Assembly (NCBI RefSeq): GCF_003601985.1
Contig: NZ_QZXA01000002.1
Span: 62,001 to 126,000, forward strand
From: Mesorhizobium jarvisii
GTDB taxonomy: Bacteria; Pseudomonadota; Alphaproteobacteria; Rhizobiales; Rhizobiaceae
Length of the DNA: 64,000 bases
Reading direction: 5' to 3'
Both the position numbers and the translations under genes were made by a program. The notes below the pieces were generated by a model. That model was not told where the DNA came from, did not search any database, and saw only the letters and a list, made by a program, of their open reading frames with translations. Shown piece by piece: positions 26,825 to 36,931 of this stretch. The first letter of the stretch is position 1; the number at the start of each line of letters is the position of its first letter.

Positions 26825-28753
26825 ATGCCGGCGCATGAAGAGCAGATGTCAGGAGGGACCGCGCCAGGGCGCGTGCTTCCGCGCGCCCTGCTTTTGGCCA
26901 TGATGTGCGCGAGCGTGCTGGCCGCCGAATCAAGTCCTGCGGCCGCGTTCGAGCTTTTCGGCATCAAGTTGTGGGGATCGTCCAAAGATCAGGACGCCGA
27001 TATCGTCGATCCCCTGCGCTATGCCGTGACCATCACCGCGCCCGATGCCGACAAGGATCTGGTCAAGAAGCTCGAAAACGCCTCGGCGCTGAAGGGCGAC
27101 GAGGATCGGCCGGTTTCCGGTTCGCTCGGGCTGATGGCCAAGGCGCGCAGCGACCGTGAACAACTGGTTGCCGCCCTTTACGCCGATGCCCGCTACGAAG
27201 GCGTGGTCACCATCACCATCGACGGCAAGCCGCTCGACGAACTGCCGCCGGATGCAGAATTCAAGGGGCCGCAGCCCATTCCGGTGGCGATCAATATCGC
27301 CGCCGGCCCGAAATTCACGCTTGGCGATATCAGGCTGGAGGGCGACGCGGCGGGCTTGATGAGCGCCGATTACGGCTTGATATCCGGCGGTGACGCCGGA
27401 TCCGGCGCCGTGCTCAAGGCCGAGGCGCTGATCGTGCGGACGCTGAAGGAGCAGGGCAGGCCGCTGGCCAAGGTGACCGACCGGCAGATTGTCGCCGACC
27501 ATACCACCTCGACGCTGGACGTGACACTGACGGTCGCGGCCGGGCCGGTCGCCGGCTATGGCGCGACCACGGTGGAGGGTACCGAGAAGGTCGATCGCGA
27601 CTTCACCGAATACATGACCGGGCTGAAGCGTGGCAAACAGTACTCGCCGCAGGAGATCAGCGACGCGCGCGACCGGCTGCTGGCGCTGGAGGTCTTCAAC
27701 AGCGTCACCTTCAAGGAAGCCGACAAGCTCGACGCCGACGGCAACATTCCGATCGGCGTCCAGGTCAGCGAGCGCAAGCCGCGCTATTTCGGCCTGGGCG
27801 GCACCTTCTCGAACACGGAAGGGCTGGGCCTGGAAGGCTATTGGGGACACCGCAACCTGTTTGGTCACGCCGAAAAGCTGCGCATTGATGGCGCCATCAG
27901 CGGCATCGGCAGCAACAATCTGTCCGATCTGAACTACAATGCCGGTATCATGTTCGAGAAACCCGGCGTGATCGGGCCGGCGTCGAAGTTCTTTGCCAGC
28001 TTCAAGACGGTGCTCGAGCATCCGGATGCGTATGACCATTTCTCGGTCAAGGGCAGCACCGGCCTGTCCTACGAACTCGACAAGAAGCAGACGGTCTCGG
28101 CGGAAGTGGCGCTCGACTATTCCAGGATCACGGATGCGTTCGGCAAGCACACCTACCTCATCGCCAGCGTTCCCCTGCAATATGTCTACGACAACAGGGA
28201 TAGCAGGCTGAACCCGACCAGGGGCTTCCGGGTGCTGGCCTATGCCGAGCCGAGCTACGACATATTGAGCGGTGCCGCCTTCCTCAAGCTGAAGGGCGAG
28301 GGATCGGCCTATCAGTCGCTGGATACGGCGTCGAAATTCGTGCTGGCCGAGCGTGTCGCCATCGGATCGATCGTCGGGACCGGGCTGCAGAACGTTCCGG
28401 CCGACCGGCGCTTCTACTCCGGCGGTGGCGGTTCGGTGCGTGGCTATGCCTATCAGGGCATCGGCCCGAAAGACTTCACCGGCCAGCCGATCGGCGGCCT
28501 GTCCTTCTTCGAGACCTCGGTCGAAATGCGCATCGCGGTCACCGACACGATCGGTATCGTGCCGTTCGTCGATGCCGGCACGGTGTCGACCAAGTCGGTG
28601 CCCAACTTCTCCGACGTCAAGGTCGGCGCCGGTGTCGGCCTGCGCTACGTCACGCCGTTCGGCCCGCTGCGCATCGATGCGGCCGTGCCGCTCAACCGCG
28701 ATCCCAGCGATCCGCATTTCGGCATCTACGCAGGCATCGGGCAGGCGTTCTGA
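26825..28753 (+). CDS. tamA: Outer-membrane translocation assembly protein TamA
   Basis: The 642-residue outer-membrane protein has an N-terminal signal sequence (to about residue 38) and an IKLWG segment. POTRA domains (about 60-310) include RDRLLALEVFNSVTFKEAD. A C-terminal 16-strand barrel of the Omp85 class ends in phenylalanine (GIGQAF). The barrel has the GGGGSVRGYAYQGIGP motif typical of the family. It is followed one base later by tamB, forming the TAM complex for delivery of envelope components. It is divergent from the alpha-2-macroglobulin operon. Confidence 0.92.
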   Translation: MPAHEEQMSGGTAPGRVLPRALLLAMMCASVLAAESSPAAAFELFGIKLWGSSKDQDADIVDPLRYAVTITAPDADKDLVKKLENASALKGDEDRPVSGSLGLMAKARSDREQLVAALYADARYEGVVTITIDGKPLDELPPDAEFKGPQPIPVAINIAAGPKFTLGDIRLEGDAAGLMSADYGLISGGDAGSGAVLKAEALIVRTLKEQGRPLAKVTDRQIVADHTTSTLDVTLTVAAGPVAGYGATTVEGTEKVDRDFTEYMTGLKRGKQYSPQEISDARDRLLALEVFNSVTFKEADKLDADGNIPIGVQVSERKPRYFGLGGTFSNTEGLGLEGYWGHRNLFGHAEKLRIDGAISGIGSNNLSDLNYNAGIMFEKPGVIGPASKFFASFKTVLEHPDAYDHFSVKGSTGLSYELDKKQTVSAEVALDYSRITDAFGKHTYLIASVPLQYVYDNRDSRLNPTRGFRVLAYAEPSYDILSGAAFLKLKGEGSAYQSLDTASKFVLAERVAIGSIVGTGLQNVPADRRFYSGGGGSVRGYAYQGIGPKDFTGQPIGGLSFFETSVEMRIAVTDTIGIVPFVDAGTVSTKSVPNFSDVKVGAGVGLRYVTPFGPLRIDAAVPLNRDPSDPHFGIYAGIGQAF

Positions 28754-28754
28754 C

Positions 28755-31700
28755 ATGAAGACGGTGTGGCGCATCCTTCGCATTGTCCTCTACACGCTGC
28801 TGATCGTGGTCGCGGGCGCCATCGGCGCGCTCGTTGTCCTGACCAAGACAGAGCGCGGACGCGACAATCTCGCCGGCATCATTTCGCGACTGGCTTCGAA
28901 CGACGACCGCAAGATCACGGTCAGCGGCATTGACGGCATCTGGTCTGGCGCGCTCAGCGTCGACCATGTGGTGCTGGAAGACCGCCAGGGCGCCTGGCTG
29001 GTGGCGCGCAAGGTTGCCGTCGACTGGTCACCGTTTGCGCTTTTGTCGAAAAGCTTCAGCGCCGACCGCATAGCCGCCGAGCGCATCGAACTGGCACGCC
29101 TGCCGGTGGCGGGCACACAGCCGCCGGCGCAGGGCGGCACGACGACGCTGCCGGTTTCCATCGACATCAGGCAGATCCACCTGCCGGAAATCGCGCTTGG
29201 CCAGCAACTGGCCGGCAGCGGCATCGCCGAACTCGCCGCCAAGGGGATGCTCAAGGCCGACGCGGCGCCGCTGGCGGTCGAGACGGTGCTCAACGTCACC
29301 CGCCATGACGGCAAGCAAGGCAATGTCGACGCCAAGATCCACTTTGCACCGGCAGACAACAGGCTCGACCTCGACCTCAAGGCCTCGGAGCCGGCCGGCG
29401 GCATCATCGCCAATCTGCTCAAGCTGACCGATACGCCGCCGGTCGAAATAGCCGTCTCGGGCACGGGACCGCTTGCCAACTGGAATGGCATCGCCACATT
29501 CATGGTCGACGGTAAGATCGTCACGCAACTGACGGGCCGTCATCAGCTCACCGACAAGGGCAACCACGTCGAGGCCAAGGGCGACGGCGAGTTCGCGCCC
29601 TTCCTGCCGGAAAATCTGAGGCCGCTGTTTACGGGCAAGACCAGCTTCGATGTCGCGGGCACCGCCACATCGGCCGGCGGCATTAGCGTCGATCGGGCTA
29701 GTATCGAAAGCGACGCCATCCATGGCTCCGCGACCGGCATCGCCGATCCGGCCGGCGCCAGCGATCTGTCGGTCGAAATCGCGGCCAAAAGCGCGCCGGT
29801 GCAGATCGTTGTTGGAAGTGCGGCGCAACCGATCACCATTGCGATCAGGAACGCCACCGCCCGCGCCTTCGGCGACGGCAAGGCGCCGATCGTCGACATC
29901 GGTGCCTCGTTGGCTTCAGTGGTGGCGGGCGGCACCCAGCTCAACGATATTTCGGCGCAGATCCACTCCGACGGCTTCGACATCCCGAACCGCGCCGGCC
30001 CGGTCGCCGTCAAGCTGACGGCGGGCGGGCTGAAGACCGACGTGGCGACGCTGGCGCCGCTGGTCACCGGCAAGGTCGATGTCGACCTGGCGGGATCGCT
30101 GAGCAAGGACGCCATCGCCATCGACCAGGGCACGCTGCGCTCCGATGCGCTCAACGCCTCGCTGACCATGACGGTGGCGCTTGCCGACCTGTCGATGCAG
30201 CTCAAGATGAATGCCGATGCGGTGTCGACCGCCTTGCCGCCGCAGATCAGTTCCGTGCTCGGCGAGCGGGTGAAGTTCTCGGCCGCCGCGACGCGCGATC
30301 CGCAAGGGGCCTTTGCCGCCAATTCGATCTCGTTGACCTCCGGCTCGCTCAGCGCCAGCGGCACCGCCAGCGCGCAAGGCACCGACATCCAGGCCGACAT
30401 CAAGGGCACGCTAGGCGATGTTTCGGTGCTGTCGCCGATGGTCGGCGTGCCAGTGGCCGGCGGCGTCAATTTCGCCCTTTCGGCAAGCGGCGCCAGGACG
30501 GCGCCGGATTTCACCATCTCCGCCGACAGCGACAGCCTGACGGCCTCGGGCCGCACGGTGAAGGCGATCAAGCTGACGGCAAGCGGCAAGGCCGACATAA
30601 CAAGCCCCTCGGCCGATGTTTCGCTGACCGGGTTGGTCAATGACCAGCCGCTCGATATCAGGGCGGCGCTGGTGACCAGCGAGGGCAAGCGCTCGATCAA
30701 CGGTTTCCTGGTCTCGCTCGGCGACAACAAGGTTTCCGGCGACCTGGCGCTCGATGACAAGCTCATGCCGCTCGGCACGCTGACGCTCGCCGCACCGGCA
30801 GTCGATCAGCTGGCGGCACTCGCCGGCCAGGCCGTGACCGGCGACATCAACGGCACCATCCTCTTTGCCAAGGACGGCGACGCGCCCTCCGTCACCATCG
30901 ATGCGAAAAGCACGTCGGTCGCACGTGGCGAAGTGACGGCCAAGGCGATCGCCATCAACGCGCTCATCGCCAACTATCTCAAGGCGCCGGCGATCTCGGG
31001 CACCATCAAGGCCGACAGCGTCACCTCAGGCGCCACCGAAATCAGCGGCATCGGCGTCGACCTGAAGCGTGACGGCGAGTGGACCAATTTCACCGGCGGC
31101 GCCACGATCGCGGGCATTCCGGCGACCGCCGCCGGCCGAGTCAAGATCGCTGAGGGCACCACCAGCGTCGAGATCGCCTCGGGCGAAGCCACGGTTCGCG
31201 GCATCAAGGCGGCAATCGCTGCACCCTCGACGCTGAGCATCGCCAACGGCACGACCAGCATCGAGAAGCTGGCGCTCGATGTCGGCGGCGGTTCGGTGAC
31301 GCTGTCGGGCAGCGCCGGCCAGACGCTCGATCTCGCGGCACAGTTCTCCGCGCTGCCGGCGGCCCTGGCCAATGACTTTGCCCCCGAGCTCGATGCGGCG
31401 GGCACGCTCGGCGGCGCCGCGCAAGTGACCGGGTTGCCATCCGCTCCCGAAGTTCGGTTCAACGCGCAGCTTGAGGCCGCCGAAACCAGCCAGACCCGCC
31501 AGGCCGGGCTCGGGCCGCTTGCGGTCGATGCGGCCGGTGTCTACACCCTGGCCGGCGGCGTCGTCCTCGACCATGCGACGCTGTCCGGCGACAAGATTTC
31601 CGGCGAGGCCTCCGGCACCATCAATCCGAATGGCGCCAGCGATTTTGCCCTCGACCTTACATCGTCGGGACCGAGCCTGCCGCTGACGGTCGGAAGCGCC

Positions 31701-34700
31701 GAGAGCCCGGTGAAGCTCGAGATCCGGTCCTTGTCGGCGAAGGTGGCGGGTGAGAGCACGCAGGCCCGCCTTGACGTCTCCGCGATCCTGCCGTCAGTCA
31801 CCACCAGCCCGGCGAAGGTGGACGGGCTTGTCCTGGCACTGCACTCGGATGCGTTCGATCTCAAGAACCGCGCTGGACCGGTTTCCGGCACGGTGTCGGT
31901 GGACAAGGTCGGTCTCGACAATGCCGCCATAGCGCCGCTCATCGCCGGCAAGGTGACGGCCGCGCTGAACGCCCGGCTGACGTCGGACGGCGTCGCCATC
32001 GACAGCGGCTCGCTCAAGAGCGATGCGCTGAACAGCCAGGTCGCCGGGCAGGTGTCGTTGCGCGATGGCGCCATCGACCTCAAGCTGAGTGCGGATGCCC
32101 CGTCATCGGCTTTGCCGGCGGCGGCGCGCGGCATGCTTGGCGAGCGTGCGCAGATCAGCGCCACGCTGAAGCGCGATCCTAACGGCAGCATCAATGTCGA
32201 CGGGCTGAAGCTGGTCTCGGGCGGACTGACCGCACAGGGGCAGGCGAGCCTTGCCGACAACAAGCTGGCCGCCGACATCACCGGCGCCCTTGCCGATATC
32301 TCGCCGCTGTCGAAGGACGCCAAGGGCGCCATTGCGTTTGCGCTGAACGCACAGGGCCCGGCCATCGCCCCCGATCTGTCGCTGACGGTCAACAGCGATC
32401 GGCTTTTGGTGGCGGAGCGCGAGATCACCGGACTGAAGCTCACCGCCACCGGCAAGGCGGATGCCGCCAACCCGGCCGCGAACGTGCAACTGACCGGCAA
32501 TGTCGCGGGACAAGCCTTGCAGGGCAGCGCGGTGCTGGCGACGTCGGATGGCAAAAGCGCCATCAACGGCCTGCTCCTGTCGCTCGGCAAGAATCGGATT
32601 TCCGGCGATCTGGCGCTGGACGACAAGTTCGTACCCGAAGGCACCATCTCGCTCGACCTGCCCGATATCGGCCCGCTCGCCGCGCTGGCGCTGGAAAAGG
32701 CGGAGGGCGACGTGCGTGGCACGATCGCCTTCACGAAGAACGGTGCCGCACCTCAGGTCGCCATCAAGGCGGCCACCGCCTCGATCACGCGCGGCGATCT
32801 CCAGGCGAAGGCGGTTTCCATCGATGCGCTGATCGCCAACTATCTCGCCGCACCGGTGATTTCGGGCAATATCCGCGCCGACACCGTCACATCGGGCGGC
32901 ACCGTGATCAGCGGCATCGATGTCGACCTGAAGCGCGACGGCGACTGGACCGGCTTTTCCGGTGGCGCCACGGTCAAGGGCATTCCGGCCAAGGCCGCCG
33001 GCCGCGTGAAGGTGGCCAATGGCACGACCACCATCGAACTCGCTTCCGGCCAGGCGACCGTCCAGGGCATCAGGGCGGCCATCGCCCAGGCTTCGACGGT
33101 CAGCATCGCCAACGGCACGACGACGCTGGACCGGCTGGTGCTCAACCTTGGCGGCGGCACGGCGACGGTGACCGGCAAGGTCGGGCAGGCGCTCGACATC
33201 AATGCGGCGCTGGCCAAGGTGCCGATGTCGCTCGCCAACGGTTTCTCGCCGGGGCTCGATGCCGCCGGTTCGATTTCCGGCACGGTGAAGGTGACGGGCG
33301 CGCCGGCGAGCCCTTCCGTAGCCTTCATTATAGACGCGGCCGGCGTGCAGACGTCGCAGACCCGAGGCGCCGGTGTCGGCGCGGTGAGCGTGTCCTCCTC
33401 CGGTACCTTTGCCGGCAACAAGCTGACCTTCAACGCCAATGTCGGCGATGGCGCCGGCCTTGGCCTCAAGGGCGGCGGCACGGTGACGACGGCGGGCACG
33501 CCGGCGCTGGTGCTCGACTTCAATGGCGCCGTGCCGTTCGGCATGCTCAGCCAGAAGCTTGCCGCGCAGGGCTTGTCGCTGTCGGGAACGGCCACCGTCA
33601 ATGTCCAGGTGCGTGGCCCGGCGACGTCGCCTGTCATCGGCGGCAGCGTCAGCACATCGGGCGCGCGGCTGGTCGATGCCCGCTCGGGCCTGGCCGTCAA
33701 CGATCTCGCCGCCGACGTCTCGATCGGCGGCGGCGTCGCCAGGATCAACCGGCTGACCGGAACATTGTCGACGCGCGGCAGCCTTTCGGCCAGCGGCACG
33801 GTCGGCATCAACCCGGCGCAAGGGTTTCCGGCCGACCTGTCGATCAAGCTCACCGACGGGCGCTATACGGACGGACGCGTGGTGACCGCCAATCTCGGCG
33901 GCGACCTGACGATCAAGGGACCGCTGGTATCGGCACCGGTGATTGCCGGCACCGTCAATCTCGCCAAGACCGTCATCACGGTTCCGGACAAATTGCCGGG
34001 CTCGCTCTCGGCGCTCGACGTCAAGCACAAGAACGCGCCCGCCGCCGTCAGGGCGCAGGACAAGGCGCTGCGGCCGCCAACGACGTCGGGCAAGAGCGGC
34101 GGTAGCGGGCTTGCGCTCGACGTCACCGTCAATGCGCCGAACCAGATCTTCATCCAGGGCAGGGGCGTCGATGCCGAATTCGGCGGCTCGCTCAAGCTGA
34201 CCGGGCCGGCCTCGTCGCCACAGGCGGTCGGCACCTTCACCTTGCAGCGCGGCCGGCTGTCAATCCTGGGCAAGCGGCTGACCTTCACCGAGGGAACGGT
34301 GGGTTTCTCCGGCTCGCTGGTGCCCTATCTCAACCTGACGGCGACCACGACGACCGCCAGCGCCACCGTCACCATCGTGGTGTCGGGCGAGGCGACCAAT
34401 CCTAAGTTCACCTTCTCCTCGGTGCCGGCGCTGCCCGAGGACGAGGTGCTGGCGCAATTGATCTTCGGCCGGTCCATGTCGAACCTGTCGCCGCTGCAGA
34501 TCGCGCAACTGGCCGAAGCGGCCGGGCAACTGGCCGGTGTCGGCGGCTCGACGTCGCTGCTTGAGAATCTGCGTAGCGCCATCGGCGTCGACGATCTCGA
34601 CGTCACCACCGACGACAAGGGCGGCACGGCGGTCTCGGCCGGCAAGTACCTGAACGACCGCACCTACGTGACCATCCAGAAGGGCGACAAGCCCGGTTCG

Positions 34701-34808
34701 GGCAAGGCCACCATCGACCTCAACGTCGGGCGTGGCGTCAAGTTGCGCGGCGAGGCGACGGACGCCGGCGAGGCCAAGGGCGGCATCTTCTACGAAAAGG
34801 AATATTGA
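28755..34808 (+). CDS. tamB: Inner-membrane TamB (AsmA-like translocation/assembly protein), unusually long
   Basis: The 2017-residue protein has one N-terminal membrane anchor (VLYTLLIVVAGAIGALVVL). A very long beta-rich, alanine/glycine/threonine-rich periplasmic region follows. The conserved C-terminal TamB domain contains ALPEDEVLAQLIFGR and ends GGIFYEKEY. ATG 28755 is one base after the tamA stop. E. coli TamB has 1259 residues; the extra length here comes largely from a tandem duplication of about 622 residues (about 29650-31500 and 31530-33370). It spans the periplasm to meet TamA and likely conducts lipids. Confidence 0.92.
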   Translation: MKTVWRILRIVLYTLLIVVAGAIGALVVLTKTERGRDNLAGIISRLASNDDRKITVSGIDGIWSGALSVDHVVLEDRQGAWLVARKVAVDWSPFALLSKSFSADRIAAERIELARLPVAGTQPPAQGGTTTLPVSIDIRQIHLPEIALGQQLAGSGIAELAAKGMLKADAAPLAVETVLNVTRHDGKQGNVDAKIHFAPADNRLDLDLKASEPAGGIIANLLKLTDTPPVEIAVSGTGPLANWNGIATFMVDGKIVTQLTGRHQLTDKGNHVEAKGDGEFAPFLPENLRPLFTGKTSFDVAGTATSAGGISVDRASIESDAIHGSATGIADPAGASDLSVEIAAKSAPVQIVVGSAAQPITIAIRNATARAFGDGKAPIVDIGASLASVVAGGTQLNDISAQIHSDGFDIPNRAGPVAVKLTAGGLKTDVATLAPLVTGKVDVDLAGSLSKDAIAIDQGTLRSDALNASLTMTVALADLSMQLKMNADAVSTALPPQISSVLGERVKFSAAATRDPQGAFAANSISLTSGSLSASGTASAQGTDIQADIKGTLGDVSVLSPMVGVPVAGGVNFALSASGARTAPDFTISADSDSLTASGRTVKAIKLTASGKADITSPSADVSLTGLVNDQPLDIRAALVTSEGKRSINGFLVSLGDNKVSGDLALDDKLMPLGTLTLAAPAVDQLAALAGQAVTGDINGTILFAKDGDAPSVTIDAKSTSVARGEVTAKAIAINALIANYLKAPAISGTIKADSVTSGATEISGIGVDLKRDGEWTNFTGGATIAGIPATAAGRVKIAEGTTSVEIASGEATVRGIKAAIAAPSTLSIANGTTSIEKLALDVGGGSVTLSGSAGQTLDLAAQFSALPAALANDFAPELDAAGTLGGAAQVTGLPSAPEVRFNAQLEAAETSQTRQAGLGPLAVDAAGVYTLAGGVVLDHATLSGDKISGEASGTINPNGASDFALDLTSSGPSLPLTVGSAESPVKLEIRSLSAKVAGESTQARLDVSAILPSVTTSPAKVDGLVLALHSDAFDLKNRAGPVSGTVSVDKVGLDNAAIAPLIAGKVTAALNARLTSDGVAIDSGSLKSDALNSQVAGQVSLRDGAIDLKLSADAPSSALPAAARGMLGERAQISATLKRDPNGSINVDGLKLVSGGLTAQGQASLADNKLAADITGALADISPLSKDAKGAIAFALNAQGPAIAPDLSLTVNSDRLLVAEREITGLKLTATGKADAANPAANVQLTGNVAGQALQGSAVLATSDGKSAINGLLLSLGKNRISGDLALDDKFVPEGTISLDLPDIGPLAALALEKAEGDVRGTIAFTKNGAAPQVAIKAATASITRGDLQAKAVSIDALIANYLAAPVISGNIRADTVTSGGTVISGIDVDLKRDGDWTGFSGGATVKGIPAKAAGRVKVANGTTTIELASGQATVQGIRAAIAQASTVSIANGTTTLDRLVLNLGGGTATVTGKVGQALDINAALAKVPMSLANGFSPGLDAAGSISGTVKVTGAPASPSVAFIIDAAGVQTSQTRGAGVGAVSVSSSGTFAGNKLTFNANVGDGAGLGLKGGGTVTTAGTPALVLDFNGAVPFGMLSQKLAAQGLSLSGTATVNVQVRGPATSPVIGGSVSTSGARLVDARSGLAVNDLAADVSIGGGVARINRLTGTLSTRGSLSASGTVGINPAQGFPADLSIKLTDGRYTDGRVVTANLGGDLTIKGPLVSAPVIAGTVNLAKTVITVPDKLPGSLSALDVKHKNAPAAVRAQDKALRPPTTSGKSGGSGLALDVTVNAPNQIFIQGRGVDAEFGGSLKLTGPASSPQAVGTFTLQRGRLSILGKRLTFTEGTVGFSGSLVPYLNLTATTTTASATVTIVVSGEATNPKFTFSSVPALPEDEVLAQLIFGRSMSNLSPLQIAQLAEAAGQLAGVGGSTSLLENLRSAIGVDDLDVTTDDKGGTAVSAGKYLNDRTYVTIQKGDKPGSGKATIDLNVGRGVKLRGEATDAGEAKGGIFYEKEY
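29650..33370 (+). repeat. Intragenic tandem duplication in tamB, period about 1.87 kb
   Basis: Two successive segments match along their length at the protein level. Pairs include SGDLALDDK (codons near 30735 and 32601), INALIANYL/IDALIANYL, GVDLKRDGEW/DVDLKRDGDW, LSIANGTTS/VSIANGTTT and LDAAGTLGG/LDAAGSISG. The offset is 1866 bases over the second half and about 1877 near the first. DNA identity is partial, so the duplication is not recent. Confidence 0.85.
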
Positions 34809-35061
34809 GGGCCTGGCCCTCACCATGGCCGGGACTGGCGCTGTCGTAACCCGTGCCAATGTCTCAGTTTAATCGCCTTGAGTAGATTTTGGCGAAATCT
34901 GGGCGCACTAGCAATTTTGCGTCAAGACTGTCGCTATCGCGCGTACCGCTCCCTTTTCAAAGTTGCACATTCGTCAACATGTTCCCAATCCAAGCCGTCT
35001 TTGACATCATGGCCTGGATGCGGAATGTTAATCGGCGGAAAGCCAACAATGGGAGTTAGTC

Positions 35062-36714
35062 ATGACAATCTACAAGAGTAATGGCGATCGCGTTCCGGAT
35101 CACATCTTGGCCATGGCCGAAGAAGCCAAGGCAGGTAAGGTCGATCGCCGCGAATTCCTGGCCATGGCAAGCGTCTTCGGCGCCTCGACGGCGATGGCTT
35201 ATGGCCTTCTCGGTCTCGCCGATCCGACGCCTGCAAGGGCAGAAGAGGTAAAAGGCAAGAAAGGCGGCACGCTGAAGGTCGCGCAGTGGATCAAGGATCC
35301 CAAGGATCCTCGCAAGGCCGACTGGTCCGAAATTGCCAATGCCGAGCGCCAGGCGCTGGAGCCGCTGGTCAAGTACACGAGCGAATACACGTTCCGCCCT
35401 TATCTGCTGGAAAGCTGGGACGTGAACGACGACGCCACCCAGTACACGCTGCATGTACGCAAGGGCGTAACCTGGTCGAACGGCGACCCCTTCATAGCCT
35501 CTGACGTCGTCTTCAACCTGAAGCGCTGGGCCGACAAGAAGGCCGAAGGCAATTCGATGCCCGGCCGTCTCGGCTCGCTGGTCAAGGATGACAAGCTCGA
35601 CGAAAGCGCCGTGACGATGCCGGACGACCACACGGTCGTGCTCAAGCTCAGCAAGCCTGACATCGCGCTTATCCCCAACATGTGCGACTATCCCGGCCTG
35701 ATCGTCCACAAGACTTTCGACGAGAAGGGCGGCGACTTCAAGGCCTGCCCGATCGGCACCGGCCCATTCGAGCTCGTCTCCTACGACGTCGGCCAGAAAG
35801 TCGTCTACAAGCGCCGCGAAGACAACAAGTGGTGGGACGGCGAAGTGTTCCTCGACGGCATCGAATTCATCGACTACGGCACCGATCCGGCCGCCATGGT
35901 CAGCGCTTTCGAGGCTGGCGAAGTGCACACCAACTTCGAAACGTCGGCCGACTATGTGTCGATCCTCGACAAGATGGACTTGGTCAAGTCGGAGATCGTC
36001 ACGGCTTCGACCATCGTCTGCCGCACCAACGTCAACAACAAGCCCTATGGCGACCAGAAGGTGCGCAACGCGCTGCAGCTCGCGGTCGACAACAATGTCG
36101 TCCTCCAGCTCGGCTATGGCAATGCCGGCTCGGTCGCCGAGAACCACCATGTCTGCTCGATCCATCCGGAATATTACGAGCTGCCGAAGGTTGCCCGTGA
36201 TCCGGCCAAGGCCAAGGCGCTGATGGCGGAAGCCGGCCAAGCCGACTTCGAACACGAGCTGATCACGGTTGACGAGGACTGGCACAAGAACACCGGCGAC
36301 GCGATCGCCGCACAGCTGCGCGACGCCGGGATCAAGGTGAAGCGCACGGTGCTACCGGGCTCGACGTTCTGGAACGACTGGACGAAGTATCCGCTGTCAA
36401 TGACCAACTGGAACATGCGTCCGCTCGGCGTCCAGGTTCTGGCCATCGCCTATCGCACCGGCGAGGCCTGGAACGAGGCTGGCTGGTCGAACCCCGACTG
36501 GGATGCCAAGCTCAATGCGGCACTCGCCGTCGCCGACGCTGCCAAGCGCAAGGATATGATGAAGGACATCGAGCAGATCCTGCAGGCTTCCGGCATCATC
36601 ATCCAGCCCTACTGGCGCAAGCTCTACAGCCACTCGGTCAAGGCGGTGCAAAACTACAAGATGCATCCGACCTTCGAGCGCGACTACGGCAAGGTCTGGC
36701 TCGATCAGGCCTGA
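35062..36714 (+). CDS. Oligopeptide-type ABC transporter substrate-binding protein (family 5), Tat-exported
   Basis: The 550-residue periplasmic protein has a twin-arginine leader (DRREFLAMA, Arg29-Arg30, then a hydrophobic stretch to about 55). The family-5 solute-binding fold follows: [44 protein letters not shown] and [17 protein letters not shown] precedes the start. A strong terminator after it separates it from the permeases, which favours excess binding protein. The ligand is unknown; members bind peptides, opines, glycine betaine-like or sugar compounds. Confidence 0.9.
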   Translation: MTIYKSNGDRVPDHILAMAEEAKAGKVDRREFLAMASVFGASTAMAYGLLGLADPTPARAEEVKGKKGGTLKVAQWIKDPKDPRKADWSEIANAERQALEPLVKYTSEYTFRPYLLESWDVNDDATQYTLHVRKGVTWSNGDPFIASDVVFNLKRWADKKAEGNSMPGRLGSLVKDDKLDESAVTMPDDHTVVLKLSKPDIALIPNMCDYPGLIVHKTFDEKGGDFKACPIGTGPFELVSYDVGQKVVYKRREDNKWWDGEVFLDGIEFIDYGTDPAAMVSAFEAGEVHTNFETSADYVSILDKMDLVKSEIVTASTIVCRTNVNNKPYGDQKVRNALQLAVDNNVVLQLGYGNAGSVAENHHVCSIHPEYYELPKVARDPAKAKALMAEAGQADFEHELITVDEDWHKNTGDAIAAQLRDAGIKVKRTVLPGSTFWNDWTKYPLSMTNWNMRPLGVQVLAIAYRTGEAWNEAGWSNPDWDAKLNAALAVADAAKRKDMMKDIEQILQASGIIIQPYWRKLYSHSVKAVQNYKMHPTFERDYGKVWLDQA

Positions 36715-36726
36715 TCGATCGGACCT

Positions 36727-36760
36727 GGGAAAGGGGCATTGCCCCTTTCCCTCCCTTTTT
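36727..36760 (+). terminator. Terminator between binding-protein and permease genes
   Basis: GGGAAAGGGGC and GCCCCTTTCCC make a perfect 11-bp stem with a 3-base loop, followed by TCCCTTTTT. Read-through here would set the ratio of binding protein to membrane subunits; alternatively the permeases have their own promoter in the next 170 bases. Confidence 0.85.
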
Positions 36761-36931
36761 GCGTCGCCATTGCAGGTTCGTCCGCAAAAAATACGGACTC
36801 ACCCGGGAAGGCCGTGCAATAAAAACAGGGTTGATCGCATTCGAGGGCCTGTTTGACGGCCAGTCCGCCGGTGACGGCAGGCGAGGCTTTGAAGCCGGCT
36901 CAAAACCCAACCCCATCGGCAGGGGGCCGTC

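Noticed and set aside
26930..28783. 617-codon minus-strand frame opposite tamA
   Set aside because: Antisense shadow of tamA with arginine/histidine-rich composition and no ribosome-binding site or recognisable fold.
34884..34900. AGATTT-TGGCG-AAATCT small inverted repeat before the oligopeptide-binding protein gene
   Set aside because: Arms of six bases in AT-rich DNA are expected by chance; no regulator nearby supports it.
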